NCBI GenBank assembly: GCA_949300515.1
Contig: CASGEP010000018.1
Location: forward strand, 1 to 34,155
Length of the DNA: 34,155 bases
Source of the DNA: an uncultured bacterium
Lineage (GTDB): Bacteria > Cyanobacteriota > Vampirovibrionia > Gastranaerophilales > Gastranaerophilaceae
Reading direction: 5' to 3'
Position numbers and translations under genes: made by a program
Notes under the pieces: generated by a model
Told to the model about the DNA's origin: nothing
Seen by the model: the letters and a program-made list of their open reading frames with translations, nothing else
Database searches by the model: none
Shown: positions 16,063-24,844 of the stretch, in pieces
Layout of the letters: every line of letters starts with the position of its first letter
How positions within the stretch are numbered: the first letter of the stretch is position 1

Positions 16063-18687
16063 ATGGGAATTTTAAATTCAATCGGGCAGGTAATATCAAA
16101 CAGGAAAAATTTTAAAACTTGGGAAGAAAATCAAAACGATAACAATGCAAGAAGAAAAGCTCTTGCCCAAACAAATCCAAAAAGCGCCCAAGAACTGGAA
16201 AAAGCAAAAAGGCAGGGTAAGGTCATAATGGATATTATTGATATCATGGATGCCCACTCTGAAGATGTTGCAGAAAAAACAGAAACCGCAACCGCCCCGT
16301 TTCAGGCTCTTGTTCCGTATTTTGCCACATTATTATCATCTGCAATAAGCGGAAAATTTGTAATGTTTCCCGCACAAAATGCTTTAAACAAAGCATATTC
16401 CGAATTTGTAGACAGTGAACAAGTTAAAAATCTTGTCAAAAAAGTAACTGAGTATGCACAAAAAAATAATATAGAAGATTTGGAATATTTTAGCAATTTT
16501 GATTTTTTGTCAAAAGATAAAATGAATTTATTAAAAAACATAGGCGACGATGAAATTAAAAGTGTTTACAAAACAGCAAGCGAGCTTGTTGAACAATACA
16601 AAAATAACCCCGCAGTTAAAAATTACGGTAAAAATCTGGGGCTTGCGGCATTAATCCCGATTGGCGCACTTGTTTCAAGCTTTGTAGCCTCAACAATATT
16701 TGCAACAAAATTACAGGTAAACTCCTCAAGAATTGCTCGTTGGCAGTCAAGAGAACAACTAAAGGACCCGAAATACTTTGTGGAATATACGCCTGAGCAA
16801 ATTGAAAAAGCGACACAAATTGTTGAACAAAAAGAAAAAGAACAAAAAGGCTTTAGTTTAAAATTATTCAATAAAAAAGAAAAAGCATCTTTAATTCAGG
16901 TCATAAAAGACAATAAAAAATATAAAGAGTGGAAAAAAACAGATAAAGACGAGTCTAAACTTGTTCAAAGAGAACTGAGTCAGGAAGAACTCCAACAAGC
17001 ACAAAAAGACAAAGAAGTAATACAGAGAATTACAAAAATAATCAACAATAAGGCGGAAGATTATTCCGAAAACATGGAAGTTGCAGCAGATACCCTTATT
17101 GTCGGAACACCGTTTTTAGGCAGTGCCGTGGGTGCAATTATAGGTTTTATCGGCAATAAAACAGGTATATTGGATAAAGTTGCAAAAGGCGGTTTAGATA
17201 ACCTAATAAAAGATTTAGACAAAACAAGTGCAGATAAAATTAAAAAAGCACAAGAAACCTTAAAAAATCTTGCAAAAGATACTCCCGAATACAAAAAAGC
17301 AACTACGGAATTAATAGGAAGTATTTTAAGCGCAAGTTTTGCAAATACAAAAGGCACAAAATCAGATGAAATCTTAAAAAAAGCCAAAAAAATATTGAAT
17401 GCCTTTATGTCAACAAAACTAAGCCGAAACGTACTCTTTGGAATAGTTGGCGGCATTATAACAACGACGTTCGGTCTTATAATCAGTTTAAAACTGCAAA
17501 AGGCCTCAGCGCGTGCAGGCAGATTTTTAGCAAAACGCGAACTTGAAAAAGACCCGAATAATTTTATCGGATACTCTGATGAGGAGTTAAAATCAGTTCA
17601 AGACGTAAAAGCTCAAAAAAGACCTTTTGGCGAAAGATTTAAGGAATATATTACATTTTTACCAAGGGTAATAGGAGAATATTTTGATTACCAAAAATAT
17701 TTAAAAACAACAGCTGCAAAAAACAGAGCCATAAGAGAAGAACTTATAAAAACAGATGTAACGGACGAACAATTAAGGGAAGCTAAAAACCTGCAGCGCA
17801 AAATGTTTAACACATTTGAAAAAGTGGACGACAAATCACAAGAATACTCTGAATCAATCGAAGCAGCTACTCAAATTGCAAAACCTGCTGTTGCAATGTT
17901 AGGTATGTTTAGTTTACTTTCTCCTGCACTATTTGTATCCGTTCAGCTTGCAAGGGGCAAAATAAAAGCAGGCAACGTCCTTGAGAAAGTAAGTAAATTT
18001 TTATCCGACAAAACAGGCTTTTTAAAGGGTAAAATCATAGGAAAATATCTTGATAACGTAAATCAAAATATTATAAAAGGCACCCAAAAAATGAGTGCGG
18101 CAACTACAGATGTTGCAAGCAAAATAGAAATCAATAAAGCTGACTTTTTTGAGGACATAAAAAGCACGCTTGAAATATTTAAAGATTCTCTTAAAGACCT
18201 TGACCCGCAAGACTTTAATAAAGCAATAGATTCTATGAAATTACCTGTGTATTTAAAACGTGCAATGAAAGAATCAAGCCCCGAGCAAGTCCTTGCCATA
18301 ATAGAAAATTTTGAAAAAATTGGAAAAAATATTCCTCAGGACAAATTAAACGAAATATTAGACTCTTATATAAAAATGGCTGAAAAAAATCCGCAAGGTG
18401 CAGCAGAATTTTTAAAGGACCCTAAGAATTTAAGAAATATTTTCATAACAAAAGATGTTGCAAAATACGGCTCAATTGCTGCATCAACTTGGAGTGCGCT
18501 GACACTTGGTTTAACATATGCGCTTGAATCTTACCTTGCAAATATGCAAAAACGCGCGGGCAGATTAGGCGTAATGAAAGCAATGGAAGAACTTGACGAC
18601 CCGAGATATTATGCAAATATTGAACCTAAGCAGACAACGAGCGAACAAGAACAAACTGAAACAAAAAACAATAAATATTTGCGCTAA
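16063..18687 (+). CDS. Large hypothetical protein with three tandem membrane-helix repeats
   Basis: 874 residues, family not recognised. Three units of about 260 residues can be seen. Each opens with a charged helix ending in a SEDVAEKTE/AEDYSENME/SQEYSESIE motif (about 66, 331 and 592), then a hydrophobic segment (about 85-108, 345-365, 605-625), a polar helical stretch, a second hydrophobic segment (about 190-215, 456-480, 803-825), and a conserved basic tail: SSRIARWQSREQLKDPKYF (219 on), ASARAGRFLAKRELEKDPNNF (480s), MQKRAGRLGVMKAMEELDDP (828 on). Unit three carries an extra ~85 residues. No signal peptide; very Lys-rich; six predicted helices. AAGGGAAG precedes the ATG. It is divergent from the LPS-export operon and upstream of fabI. 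Function unknown; a membrane-spanning scaffold is only a guess. Confidence 0.8.
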   Translation: MGILNSIGQVISNRKNFKTWEENQNDNNARRKALAQTNPKSAQELEKAKRQGKVIMDIIDIMDAHSEDVAEKTETATAPFQALVPYFATLLSSAISGKFVMFPAQNALNKAYSEFVDSEQVKNLVKKVTEYAQKNNIEDLEYFSNFDFLSKDKMNLLKNIGDDEIKSVYKTASELVEQYKNNPAVKNYGKNLGLAALIPIGALVSSFVASTIFATKLQVNSSRIARWQSREQLKDPKYFVEYTPEQIEKATQIVEQKEKEQKGFSLKLFNKKEKASLIQVIKDNKKYKEWKKTDKDESKLVQRELSQEELQQAQKDKEVIQRITKIINNKAEDYSENMEVAADTLIVGTPFLGSAVGAIIGFIGNKTGILDKVAKGGLDNLIKDLDKTSADKIKKAQETLKNLAKDTPEYKKATTELIGSILSASFANTKGTKSDEILKKAKKILNAFMSTKLSRNVLFGIVGGIITTTFGLIISLKLQKASARAGRFLAKRELEKDPNNFIGYSDEELKSVQDVKAQKRPFGERFKEYITFLPRVIGEYFDYQKYLKTTAAKNRAIREELIKTDVTDEQLREAKNLQRKMFNTFEKVDDKSQEYSESIEAATQIAKPAVAMLGMFSLLSPALFVSVQLARGKIKAGNVLEKVSKFLSDKTGFLKGKIIGKYLDNVNQNIIKGTQKMSAATTDVASKIEINKADFFEDIKSTLEIFKDSLKDLDPQDFNKAIDSMKLPVYLKRAMKESSPEQVLAIIENFEKIGKNIPQDKLNEILDSYIKMAEKNPQGAAEFLKDPKNLRNIFITKDVAKYGSIAASTWSALTLGLTYALESYLANMQKRAGRLGVMKAMEELDDPRYYANIEPKQTTSEQEQTETKNNKYLR

Positions 18688-18735
18688 ATATTTTTATAGT
18701 AAAATAACCATAAGGACACAAATAAGGAGATTCTT

Positions 18736-19560
18736 ATGGGTATAATGGATGGCAAAAAAGGTATTATCTTTGGCGTATCAAACAAACATGGCATTGCAAA
18801 TGCTATAGCAGAACAAATTTATGCTGCAGGAGGCGAAATTGCTTTTACTTATGCAAATGAAGCCATGGAAAAACGCGTAAAGCCCATAGCAGCGGAAATG
18901 AACGCTAAAATGTGCATAGAGTGCGACGTTACAAAAGACGAGGACGTTAAAAAAGTTTTTGAAGAATACGCAAAAATATACGATAGACTTGATTTTGTCA
19001 TCCATGCAGTTGCTTTTGCAAACAGAGAAGATCTTTTGGGAGATTTTTACACCACAAGCCGCGAAGGCTGGGATCTTGCAATGCATGTGAGTGCCTATTC
19101 GCTTTTAACCCTTACGAAGTACGCCAAGCCTCAAATGGAAAAAACGGGCGGCGGCTCGATTTTGGCGCTTACATACCTCGGTTCGACACACGCCGTTGCA
19201 AATTATAACATTATGGGCGTTGCAAAAGCGGCTCTTGAGTCATCAATGAGATTTATCGCCATGGATTTAGGAAAATACAACATCCGCTGCAACTGTTTAT
19301 CGGCAGGACCGGTTAAAACCCTTGCAGCAAAAGGCATTGGCGGGTTTGATAAAATGCTTAAGTTTAATTCGCTTAAAGCTCCGCTCAATCGTACGCCTTC
19401 TTTGGAAGATGTCGGTAAAGCAGGGCTGTATTTGGCATCTGACCTGTCATCGGGCGTAACGGGACAGGTGCAGTTCGTTGACTGCGGCGCTTCAAGCGTG
19501 TTTGCTTCCCTTGACGAAATGGAATGCGTAAGCCAGAGTGAAGTTTTAGTGTCGCGATGA
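18736..19560 (+). CDS. fabI: Enoyl-ACP reductase (NADH)
   Basis: Catalyses the last reduction of fatty acid elongation. 274 residues. N-terminal SDR-type loop GVSNKHGIANAIA (14-26), the nucleotide-pocket region CDVTKDEDV, and HAVAFANREDLLGDF typical of FabI. The catalytic Tyr-x6-Lys is in NYNIMGVAKAALE, with LTYLGS before it. RCNCLSAGPVKTLAA and the substrate-loop follow, then GQVQFVDCGAS. GGAG lies seven bases upstream of the ATG. The last 12 residues (ECVSQSEVLVSR) and the stop codon lie within a 64-bp repeat that recurs 124 bases downstream, so the present C terminus seems to be repeat-derived. The core fold is complete, so activity is expected. Confidence 0.95.
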   Translation: MGIMDGKKGIIFGVSNKHGIANAIAEQIYAAGGEIAFTYANEAMEKRVKPIAAEMNAKMCIECDVTKDEDVKKVFEEYAKIYDRLDFVIHAVAFANREDLLGDFYTTSREGWDLAMHVSAYSLLTLTKYAKPQMEKTGGGSILALTYLGSTHAVANYNIMGVAKAALESSMRFIAMDLGKYNIRCNCLSAGPVKTLAAKGIGGFDKMLKFNSLKAPLNRTPSLEDVGKAGLYLASDLSSGVTGQVQFVDCGASSVFASLDEMECVSQSEVLVSR

Positions 19561-19584
19561 GCGACCTAAAACGTAACTGTTGAT
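19521..19584 (+). repeat. 64-bp direct repeat copy 1, overlapping the fabI stop
   Basis: Identical over all 64 bases to 19645-19708. It contains an imperfect palindrome: GTTTTAG (19543-19549) with CTAAAAC (19566-19572), one bulged T, and GTCGC with GCGAC around a GATGA loop. The fabI stop codon TGA is in that loop. The stem could also end fabI transcription. Confidence 0.9.
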
Positions 19585-19644
19585 GACCGCCGTTGCGAAT
19601 GAAGCGTAAGCGAAATGAGCGGAGCAATCTTTGATTGCCCAGGC

Positions 19645-19708
19645 GGAATGCGTAAGCCAGAGTGAAGTTTTAGTGTCGCGATGAGCGACCTAAAACGTAA
19701 CTGTTGAT
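19645..19708 (+). repeat. 64-bp direct repeat copy 2
   Basis: Exact second copy, offset 124 bases from the first. The palindrome lies at 19667-19696. Not coding. Confidence 0.9.
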
Positions 19709-19841
19709 AGGCGACGTAAGAGTTTTGGAACAAAACTCCACAGGAGCAATGCGCAAGCCGGGGTGAAGCGAAGCTTGAAGGCTAGTGCAACTGCACAGCC
19801 TGAAAGCAAGCGACTATGCAATTTTGTTATACAGCGTATTG

Positions 19842-20140
19842 TCATCCTGAACTTGGTTGACAAAGCGAACCAAAATTTTAGTATTAAAATTTTGTGTGAG
19901 CCTGTCCTTGCGAAGCGCAGGATCTTAGTAATGGCGCATGGTTGACATGTAACGTTGCATAGTTAAGCGTTGTGTTTGCACACCCAACACTGCTAAGATG
20001 CTGAAACGAGTTCAGCATGACAGTGACACATTGAAAGTATACCCGCACAGTGAATAAAACCCTGAAATAAATTCAGGGTGACAGCTGCGCGTTAAAAGTG
20101 TACTTACCCGACTGTTAAGACCCTGAAACAAGTTCAGCAT
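19842..20140. repeat. Four short interspersed palindromes with a CTGAA-n5-TTCAG core
   Basis: Units: CCTGAACTTGG with a preceding GTCAT (19842 on, inverted orientation), ATGCTGAA/TTCAGCAT (19998-20018), CCCTGAA/TTCAGGG (20060-20078), and CTGAA/TTCAG (20123-20137). Several are followed by a (A/G)TGACA or ATAACA tail. They resemble the small palindromic elements scattered in many bacterial genomes. Confidence 0.65.
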
Positions 20141-20236
20141 AACAATTCAGCGGCAGCATTACGCCTGCGCCATTTGTATGTCCACAAGCAAAGTTCGGCG
20201 CGACAATTTAGCGCCGGGTTCAAAAAATTCAAAAAA

Positions 20237-20497
20237 TCAGACGACACTTGTTTTAAAATAATCGCAGATAAGTTTTTTCTTTGTCTGAATTCTCAGCAGT
20301 TTTTTTATTTTCTCGCCGAAAGAGGGCTTTTGAACAATTTTTTTATATTTTTGCATTAAAACAGCCTTTTTTACCAATAGTCTATTATACACCTTCTGAA
20401 CGTTTTCGCACCTTTTAGCCTGCGGCTCCAGCTTCAACAGCTCTTTTTTGCATTTACTGATTTCTTTTTTTAAATTTTTTAGGTCTGATTTTTCCAT
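20237..20497 (-). CDS. Small basic coiled-coil protein
   Basis: 86 residues from ATG 20497 (MEKSDLKNLKKEIS); a frame extension to 20512 exists but AAGG lies six bases before 20497. The sequence is Lys-rich with heptad-like Leu/Ile spacing over residues 5-45 (LKNLKKEISKCKKELLKLEPQ) and a second helical, basic half (KIKKLLRIQTKKKLI). Two Cys are present in the first half. No signal peptide or membrane helix. Family not recognised. It stands alone on the minus strand between the repeat cluster and the divergent mannosidase gene. Confidence 0.55.
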   Translation of the reverse strand: MEKSDLKNLKKEISKCKKELLKLEPQAKRCENVQKVYNRLLVKKAVLMQKYKKIVQKPSFGEKIKKLLRIQTKKKLICDYFKTSVV

Positions 20498-20606
20498 AAC
20501 AACCTTACGCAATGGGGAATTTCACTATATATTACTATATTTTCGCAATAAAAAGTTCATCTAACGGATGGAAAAAGTTTTGTTGCACAACAAGTATAAT
20601 AATCAT

Positions 20607-22859
20607 ATGAAAAAACGTGTAATTGCTTATTTGCAGACTCATTGGGACAGAGAGTGGTACAGAGAAAAAGAGGAATTTAACCTAAGGCTTTTAGAGGTTT
20701 TTGACGAAGTTTTAGACGAGCTTGAAAAAGGCTGCGCGCCCTGTTTTTATTTTGACGGGCAAACAAGCGCCATGATGGACTATTTAAAATTCAGAGAAGA
20801 AAAATCTGAGCAGATAAAAAAATTTATAGAAGAAAAAAAGCTTTTTATAGGTCCTTTTTTTGTAAGCGCAGACGCTTTTCTGGTAAATTTAAGATGTCTT
20901 ATAAAAAATCTTGAAAAAGGCATTGAATACTCTAAAAACCTCGGCTGTAATGAGTTTATCGGCTATTTACCCGACATTTTCGGTCACAGCAGGGGCGTAT
21001 TTAAGGCATTAGAAAAATTTGAAATAAAAAATGCAATAATCTGGAGAGGAACAGGCGCGATAAAAAGCGAAATAAAAGCCGCAAACATAAATACAACAAG
21101 GCTTGTAGAGGGATATTTTATCGATATTTTACACCAGAATATCTCGGCGCAAAGTATTGCACTGCAGCTCGAAAAATTTCTGGATAAAATTGCAAAATAC
21201 TCCTTAAACACGCTGATTTTTCCGCTCGGTGGCGATCATCTGGCGATTATTAAAAATGCGCGCGAAAAAATTAAACAGGTTAACAAGTACCTGAAAAACT
21301 ACGAAATTGAACTCTCAAGCCCCTTTGAATATTTTTCTCTTGCGGATTTTTCAAAGGCAAAAAACTATGAGGGCGAGTTTTTGGACAACAGTCAGTCTAA
21401 CATTTTGGGCGGGGTTTTTTCCTCAAGAATTTATCAAAAAGTAAAAAACGCAAAACTTATGCATAAAATCGCGCGCATTATCGAGCCTCTTAACTACTTT
21501 TTGGGGCTGAATTATGCCAAAAATATAAATTACGCTTATGAATTAATTTTAAAAAATCACGCGCACGATTCCATTTACGGCTGCTCTACCGATAAAGTGC
21601 ACAAAAACGTTGATATGCGCTTTGAAAAGGCAAATGAAATTTTAGAGGGTCTTGAAAAAAGAATTGTCAGAGATTTTCATAAAAATACCAAAAAACCGCA
21701 CTACATAGGCGTTTTTAATATGTCAAACTTTAAAAGCTCAGGCGTTGTAAAAGTTGTAAGCGAATATAAAATAAAAAATGCGCAGATAATTTCTAAAACA
21801 AAAGGTTTTTGCGACTCAAAACTTTATGATATTAACCAAGTCCCGGTCACAGAGGACATTTTAACTTTATACGAACAAATTATTGAAACTGACGAACAAA
21901 AACCAATGAGTTTTAAAACTCAGCAGGCAAAAAAACCTGTAAAATCAAGCGTGGCGGGTGAAAATTACAGAGAAAACTCTTATTTAAAATTAAGTGTAGA
22001 TAAGGGCAAAATAAGTGTTTTAGACAAAGTTAAAAACACCCTGTTTGAGGACTTTTTAAGAATTATTGACACAAAAGACTCCGGTGACAGTTACAACTAT
22101 GCCCCAAATTCAAAACCTGAAATTATAAAGCCGTATAAGACAAAAATTGTTGAAAACGGGCAAATACGCTCTGTTCTAAGGATTTTTTATAAAGATTTAA
22201 CTCTTGATGTAATTTTAGACAATAAAAACAAGTTTTTTGAATTTGATACAAAAATAAACAACAAAAAGAAAAATCATAAACTGCAAGCTGTTTTTAGGCT
22301 AAAAAACCCGATTTGTGAAACTTTTGCACAGGATAGCTTGGGAATTGTAAAAAGAAAGTGCGACCCTAATTATTCGCTTTTTGAAAATCAGCCCGCAGTA
22401 AGACCAAAAGAACTTAAAACAAATTCTTTTCCTATGTTAAATTTTGTATACGCCCAAGGTATAGGTGTTTTAGGCGAAGGGGTAAATGAATATGAAATTT
22501 ATAAAAATGAATTAAGAATTGCCCTTTTAAGGTCGACAGGTATAATATCAAACCCCAAGTGCCCCTCGCGCTCAATTCCTGCAGGCCCGCCTCTTTTAGA
22601 GCCTGATTTACAATGTCTTGGCTTGCAGCGTTTACGTTTTGGGCTTTGTTTCACATCAAAAAAGGATAAAATGTTTGAATATTGCGAAAAATTTTTAAAC
22701 ACTCAGCTTGTCTTTGTATCAGATGAAAAAATTAACGAAAATATCTTTTTTGAAAATAAAAAAAATCATCTTTTCTATGGCATAAACAGTAAAAATGAAG
22801 GCATTTTTTACAATATTAAAGAAGAAAAAATCAGTTTTATTGCACTTGCAAAGGAATAA
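20607..22859 (+). CDS. GH38 alpha-mannosidase
   Basis: 750 residues from ATG 20607. Zinc and catalytic residues of family GH38 are in place: H12 and D14 in THWDREW, the nucleophile-position Asp123 in PDIFGHS, and His318/His320 in NHAHDSIYG. The middle helical domain (ILGGVFSSRIYQKVKNAKLM, about 268-287) and the beta-rich C-terminal domains follow. No signal peptide, so a cytoplasmic enzyme trimming alpha-mannosides or mannosylglycerate-like compounds is likely. The upstream ATG at 20568 would add 13 residues. I prefer 20607 because the protein then starts directly at the fold, though neither start has a clear Shine-Dalgarno. A TATAAT seven bases before 20607 raises the possibility of a leaderless message. 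Confidence 0.9.
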   Translation: MKKRVIAYLQTHWDREWYREKEEFNLRLLEVFDEVLDELEKGCAPCFYFDGQTSAMMDYLKFREEKSEQIKKFIEEKKLFIGPFFVSADAFLVNLRCLIKNLEKGIEYSKNLGCNEFIGYLPDIFGHSRGVFKALEKFEIKNAIIWRGTGAIKSEIKAANINTTRLVEGYFIDILHQNISAQSIALQLEKFLDKIAKYSLNTLIFPLGGDHLAIIKNAREKIKQVNKYLKNYEIELSSPFEYFSLADFSKAKNYEGEFLDNSQSNILGGVFSSRIYQKVKNAKLMHKIARIIEPLNYFLGLNYAKNINYAYELILKNHAHDSIYGCSTDKVHKNVDMRFEKANEILEGLEKRIVRDFHKNTKKPHYIGVFNMSNFKSSGVVKVVSEYKIKNAQIISKTKGFCDSKLYDINQVPVTEDILTLYEQIIETDEQKPMSFKTQQAKKPVKSSVAGENYRENSYLKLSVDKGKISVLDKVKNTLFEDFLRIIDTKDSGDSYNYAPNSKPEIIKPYKTKIVENGQIRSVLRIFYKDLTLDVILDNKNKFFEFDTKINNKKKNHKLQAVFRLKNPICETFAQDSLGIVKRKCDPNYSLFENQPAVRPKELKTNSFPMLNFVYAQGIGVLGEGVNEYEIYKNELRIALLRSTGIISNPKCPSRSIPAGPPLLEPDLQCLGLQRLRFGLCFTSKKDKMFEYCEKFLNTQLVFVSDEKINENIFFENKKNHLFYGINSKNEGIFYNIKEEKISFIALAKE

Positions 22860-22904
22860 AAAATTTAATAATATTATAGTATTCACACTCAGACAGGGGC
22901 AGAA

Positions 22905-24206
22905 ATGGCAAAAGGCTACAGTGCAAAATGGATTATAGCGGCGGATGGCAATTTGTATGAGGATTGCACCCTTGTTGTGGATGAGGGCAAAGTCGAAAAA
23001 ATCGTAAAAACGGCACAGATGAAAGAGGATGAGTGTAAAAATATTAAAGATTACGGCAGGTGTGTTATTACCCCGGGGTTTATAAATTTGCACAATCACC
23101 TGCAATATACCGATGTAAACGTAAAAGAATACGGCATAAAACATATGTTTAAAAAGGGCTACACCGTCCTTAAAAAACATTATTTCATAGCCGGAATTAA
23201 AAAAACATCTTTTGTATATAAGCTTGCGGATTTGTTGAGTAAATATTTTTGCCTCAGCGCCCGACACAAGCTTGAATCATTTAAAAAAGGGCTTGAACTG
23301 TCGCTTTTGGCGGGCACAACCTGTGTCGCGCAGCTCTCAAAAGAAAGCAAATATTTTAATATTTTAAACGACACGCCCGTTAAGACATATCTTTTCTTTG
23401 AACTTTTTTCGGACTCGAGCGAAACGAGCAAGGAAGAGTTCAGAAACATTCAAAAGAAAATCGATAAACTTTTAAAACAAAAATCCGATAACACTTTTGT
23501 CGGCGTTGCTCCGCACAGTGTCTGCTCCGTTCACAAGAGGCTTTTTAAAATTCTTGCAAAATATTGCAGAAAAAATAACATTTTAATGACAATAAGAATT
23601 TCAGAAAGTCAGGAGGAAAAAGACTGGCTTAAACACGGCTTTTCAGACATTGACCTGTTAAATGAATTTTGTTCAAACAAAAAATTTGAACCTCTCTACA
23701 AAGGGGTAACATCCGCCCAGTATCTGGCTGCGGTAGATGTTCTAAACAAAAAACTTATTGCAAGCTACGGCAACTATTTAAACGATGATGACCTTGAAAT
23801 TTTAAAGGAAAACAAGGTTGCGCTGGCATATTGCCCAAGAGTAAGCAAAAATCTTCACAATAAAGTGCTTGATTTTGATAAAGTGTTAAAATATTTCCCC
23901 AAAAGATTTGGTTTTGGCACAAATTCACTGGCTTTTAACGAGGATATGAGCCTTTTAAACGAGTTGAGATTTGTAAATAAAGGGCAGCTAAATGCACTTG
24001 AGGCAATAGAATATCTTACAATCGTTCCCGCAAAAATTTTAAGGCTCGATAATATCATAGGAAGCCTTGAACATGGTAAAGATGCCGATTTTAACGTATT
24101 TATACTGAAGGATGATGAAGATTACAACAATCTTTTAGATAAGTCATATCCCGATTTTGTATACATAAAAGGTTCAAGAAAAGTTCAAAACGGTAAATTG
24201 AGATAA
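22905..24206 (+). CDS. Amidohydrolase-superfamily protein with missing metal ligands
   Basis: 433 residues, organised like MtaD/TrzA and aminofutalosine-deaminase-type enzymes: small N-terminal beta domain, PGFINLHNH (57-65) with the HxH pair, VAPHSVCSVHKRL, the C-terminal DNIIGSLEHGKDADFNVF. However the usual second His (HxAE) is Arg231 in MTIRISES, the third His (usually AHC or VHN) is Tyr288 in ASYGNYL, and the catalytic Asp of GTDS is Asn340 in GTNSLAFN. Only the first HxH remains, so deaminase activity is doubtful. The ribosome site GGGG lies nine bases before the ATG; 45 bases separate it from the mannosidase gene, so the two may be co-transcribed. Substrate unknown. Confidence 0.8.
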   Translation: MAKGYSAKWIIAADGNLYEDCTLVVDEGKVEKIVKTAQMKEDECKNIKDYGRCVITPGFINLHNHLQYTDVNVKEYGIKHMFKKGYTVLKKHYFIAGIKKTSFVYKLADLLSKYFCLSARHKLESFKKGLELSLLAGTTCVAQLSKESKYFNILNDTPVKTYLFFELFSDSSETSKEEFRNIQKKIDKLLKQKSDNTFVGVAPHSVCSVHKRLFKILAKYCRKNNILMTIRISESQEEKDWLKHGFSDIDLLNEFCSNKKFEPLYKGVTSAQYLAAVDVLNKKLIASYGNYLNDDDLEILKENKVALAYCPRVSKNLHNKVLDFDKVLKYFPKRFGFGTNSLAFNEDMSLLNELRFVNKGQLNALEAIEYLTIVPAKILRLDNIIGSLEHGKDADFNVFILKDDEDYNNLLDKSYPDFVYIKGSRKVQNGKLR

Positions 24207-24229
24207 TTTTTTCATTATTTACAAGCTTT

Positions 24230-24829
24230 TTAATTGGGGATTGTTCTTGTATATAATCTCAATTTAACTTTTGCAATTAAAACTTTTTTATCTCTTTCCC
24301 AGGGCGAGAGCTCAACCTCTGCGAAGTTTGTAACGTACTGTTCCTTTAAAATGGCTCTGAAAAAGTTTTGTATTTCGGTGTATGAACCGACAAGCACCAT
24401 ATCAAGCTGGCAAGTGTTGTAACCTTCAATTTTTGCCTGATATATTTCATCTTCGGCAGGTGCATAGTTGTAGTCAATAGAGCGAATTCTTATTCCGCTT
24501 TGCTGAGCCAACGTAAGCACCAGCTCAAACAACGGTGCAAAAGACGCATCCGGGCTGAATTTCATCTCAGGTGCATCAAAAACGATTTTTCCGTCTTTAA
24601 CAACTTTTTTCTCGCGGTTCTGCTGTTCCTGCTTCATTTTAAGAGCACCGTACTGTTGTTTAACTTCTTCATACTGAGTTTTTGTTGTACCAAGTTTTTT
24701 TATGCTTGCAATACCTTTTGAACATTGCGGAATAACATAACTAAAAAATGCGAAAATAACCGCCAGAACAAGAACTACATATATAACATTTTCTTTTAGA
24801 ATATTTAATACTACTTTTGCTTTATCCAT
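24230..24829 (-). CDS. PilO-like type IV pilus inner-membrane protein
   Basis: 199 residues: short cytoplasmic start, one membrane helix (about 13-33, ENVIYVVLVLAVIFAFFSYV), a coiled-coil (about 42-75, with QYEEVKQQYGALKMKQEQQ), and a periplasmic ferredoxin-like domain ending PWERDKKVLIAKVKLRLYT. GSYTEIQNFFRAILKEQY is the common PilO/GspM helix. It lies 15 bases after the fused PilM-PilN gene, matching the pilM-pilN-pilO order in which PilN and PilO form the alignment complex. PilP and PilQ are not nearby. Convergent with the amidohydrolase, only 23 bases apart, with no clear terminator between. Confidence 0.85.
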   Translation of the reverse strand: MDKAKVVLNILKENVIYVVLVLAVIFAFFSYVIPQCSKGIASIKKLGTTKTQYEEVKQQYGALKMKQEQQNREKKVVKDGKIVFDAPEMKFSPDASFAPLFELVLTLAQQSGIRIRSIDYNYAPAEDEIYQAKIEGYNTCQLDMVLVGSYTEIQNFFRAILKEQYVTNFAEVELSPWERDKKVLIAKVKLRLYTRTIPN

Positions 24830-24844
24830 TGTCAGTTTTTCCGA

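Larger units (their letters stand above)
19561..20236. other. Gene-free cluster of palindromic repeats
   Basis: No credible gene here. Besides the 64-bp repeat there are several hairpins: GCAATC/GATTGC (19624-19638), AGTTTTG/CAAAACT (19721-19737), CAAAATTTTA/TAAAATTTTG (19871-19894), and GGCGC/GCGCC near 20200-20218. The segment also has GC-rich, stop-poor fragments such as GAAGCGTAAGCG that look like pieces of dispersed repeats. A possible -10 or tRNA-like structure was sought and not found. Confidence 0.7.

Noticed and set aside
16063-18687. Phage tape-measure protein
   Set aside because: Long, helical and repetitive, but there are no phage structural neighbours and the repeats each carry paired membrane segments.
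19385-19945. Short frames across the fabI end and repeat cluster (80 and 60 residues)
   Set aside because: They are translations of repeat and antisense sequence, without ribosome sites or recognisable protein features.
19521-20140. CRISPR array
   Set aside because: Only two copies of the 64-bp repeat, no regular short spacers, and no cas genes.
22719-23267. 182-codon minus-strand frame between mannosidase and amidohydrolase
   Set aside because: Phe-rich antisense translation spanning two genes; not coding in character.
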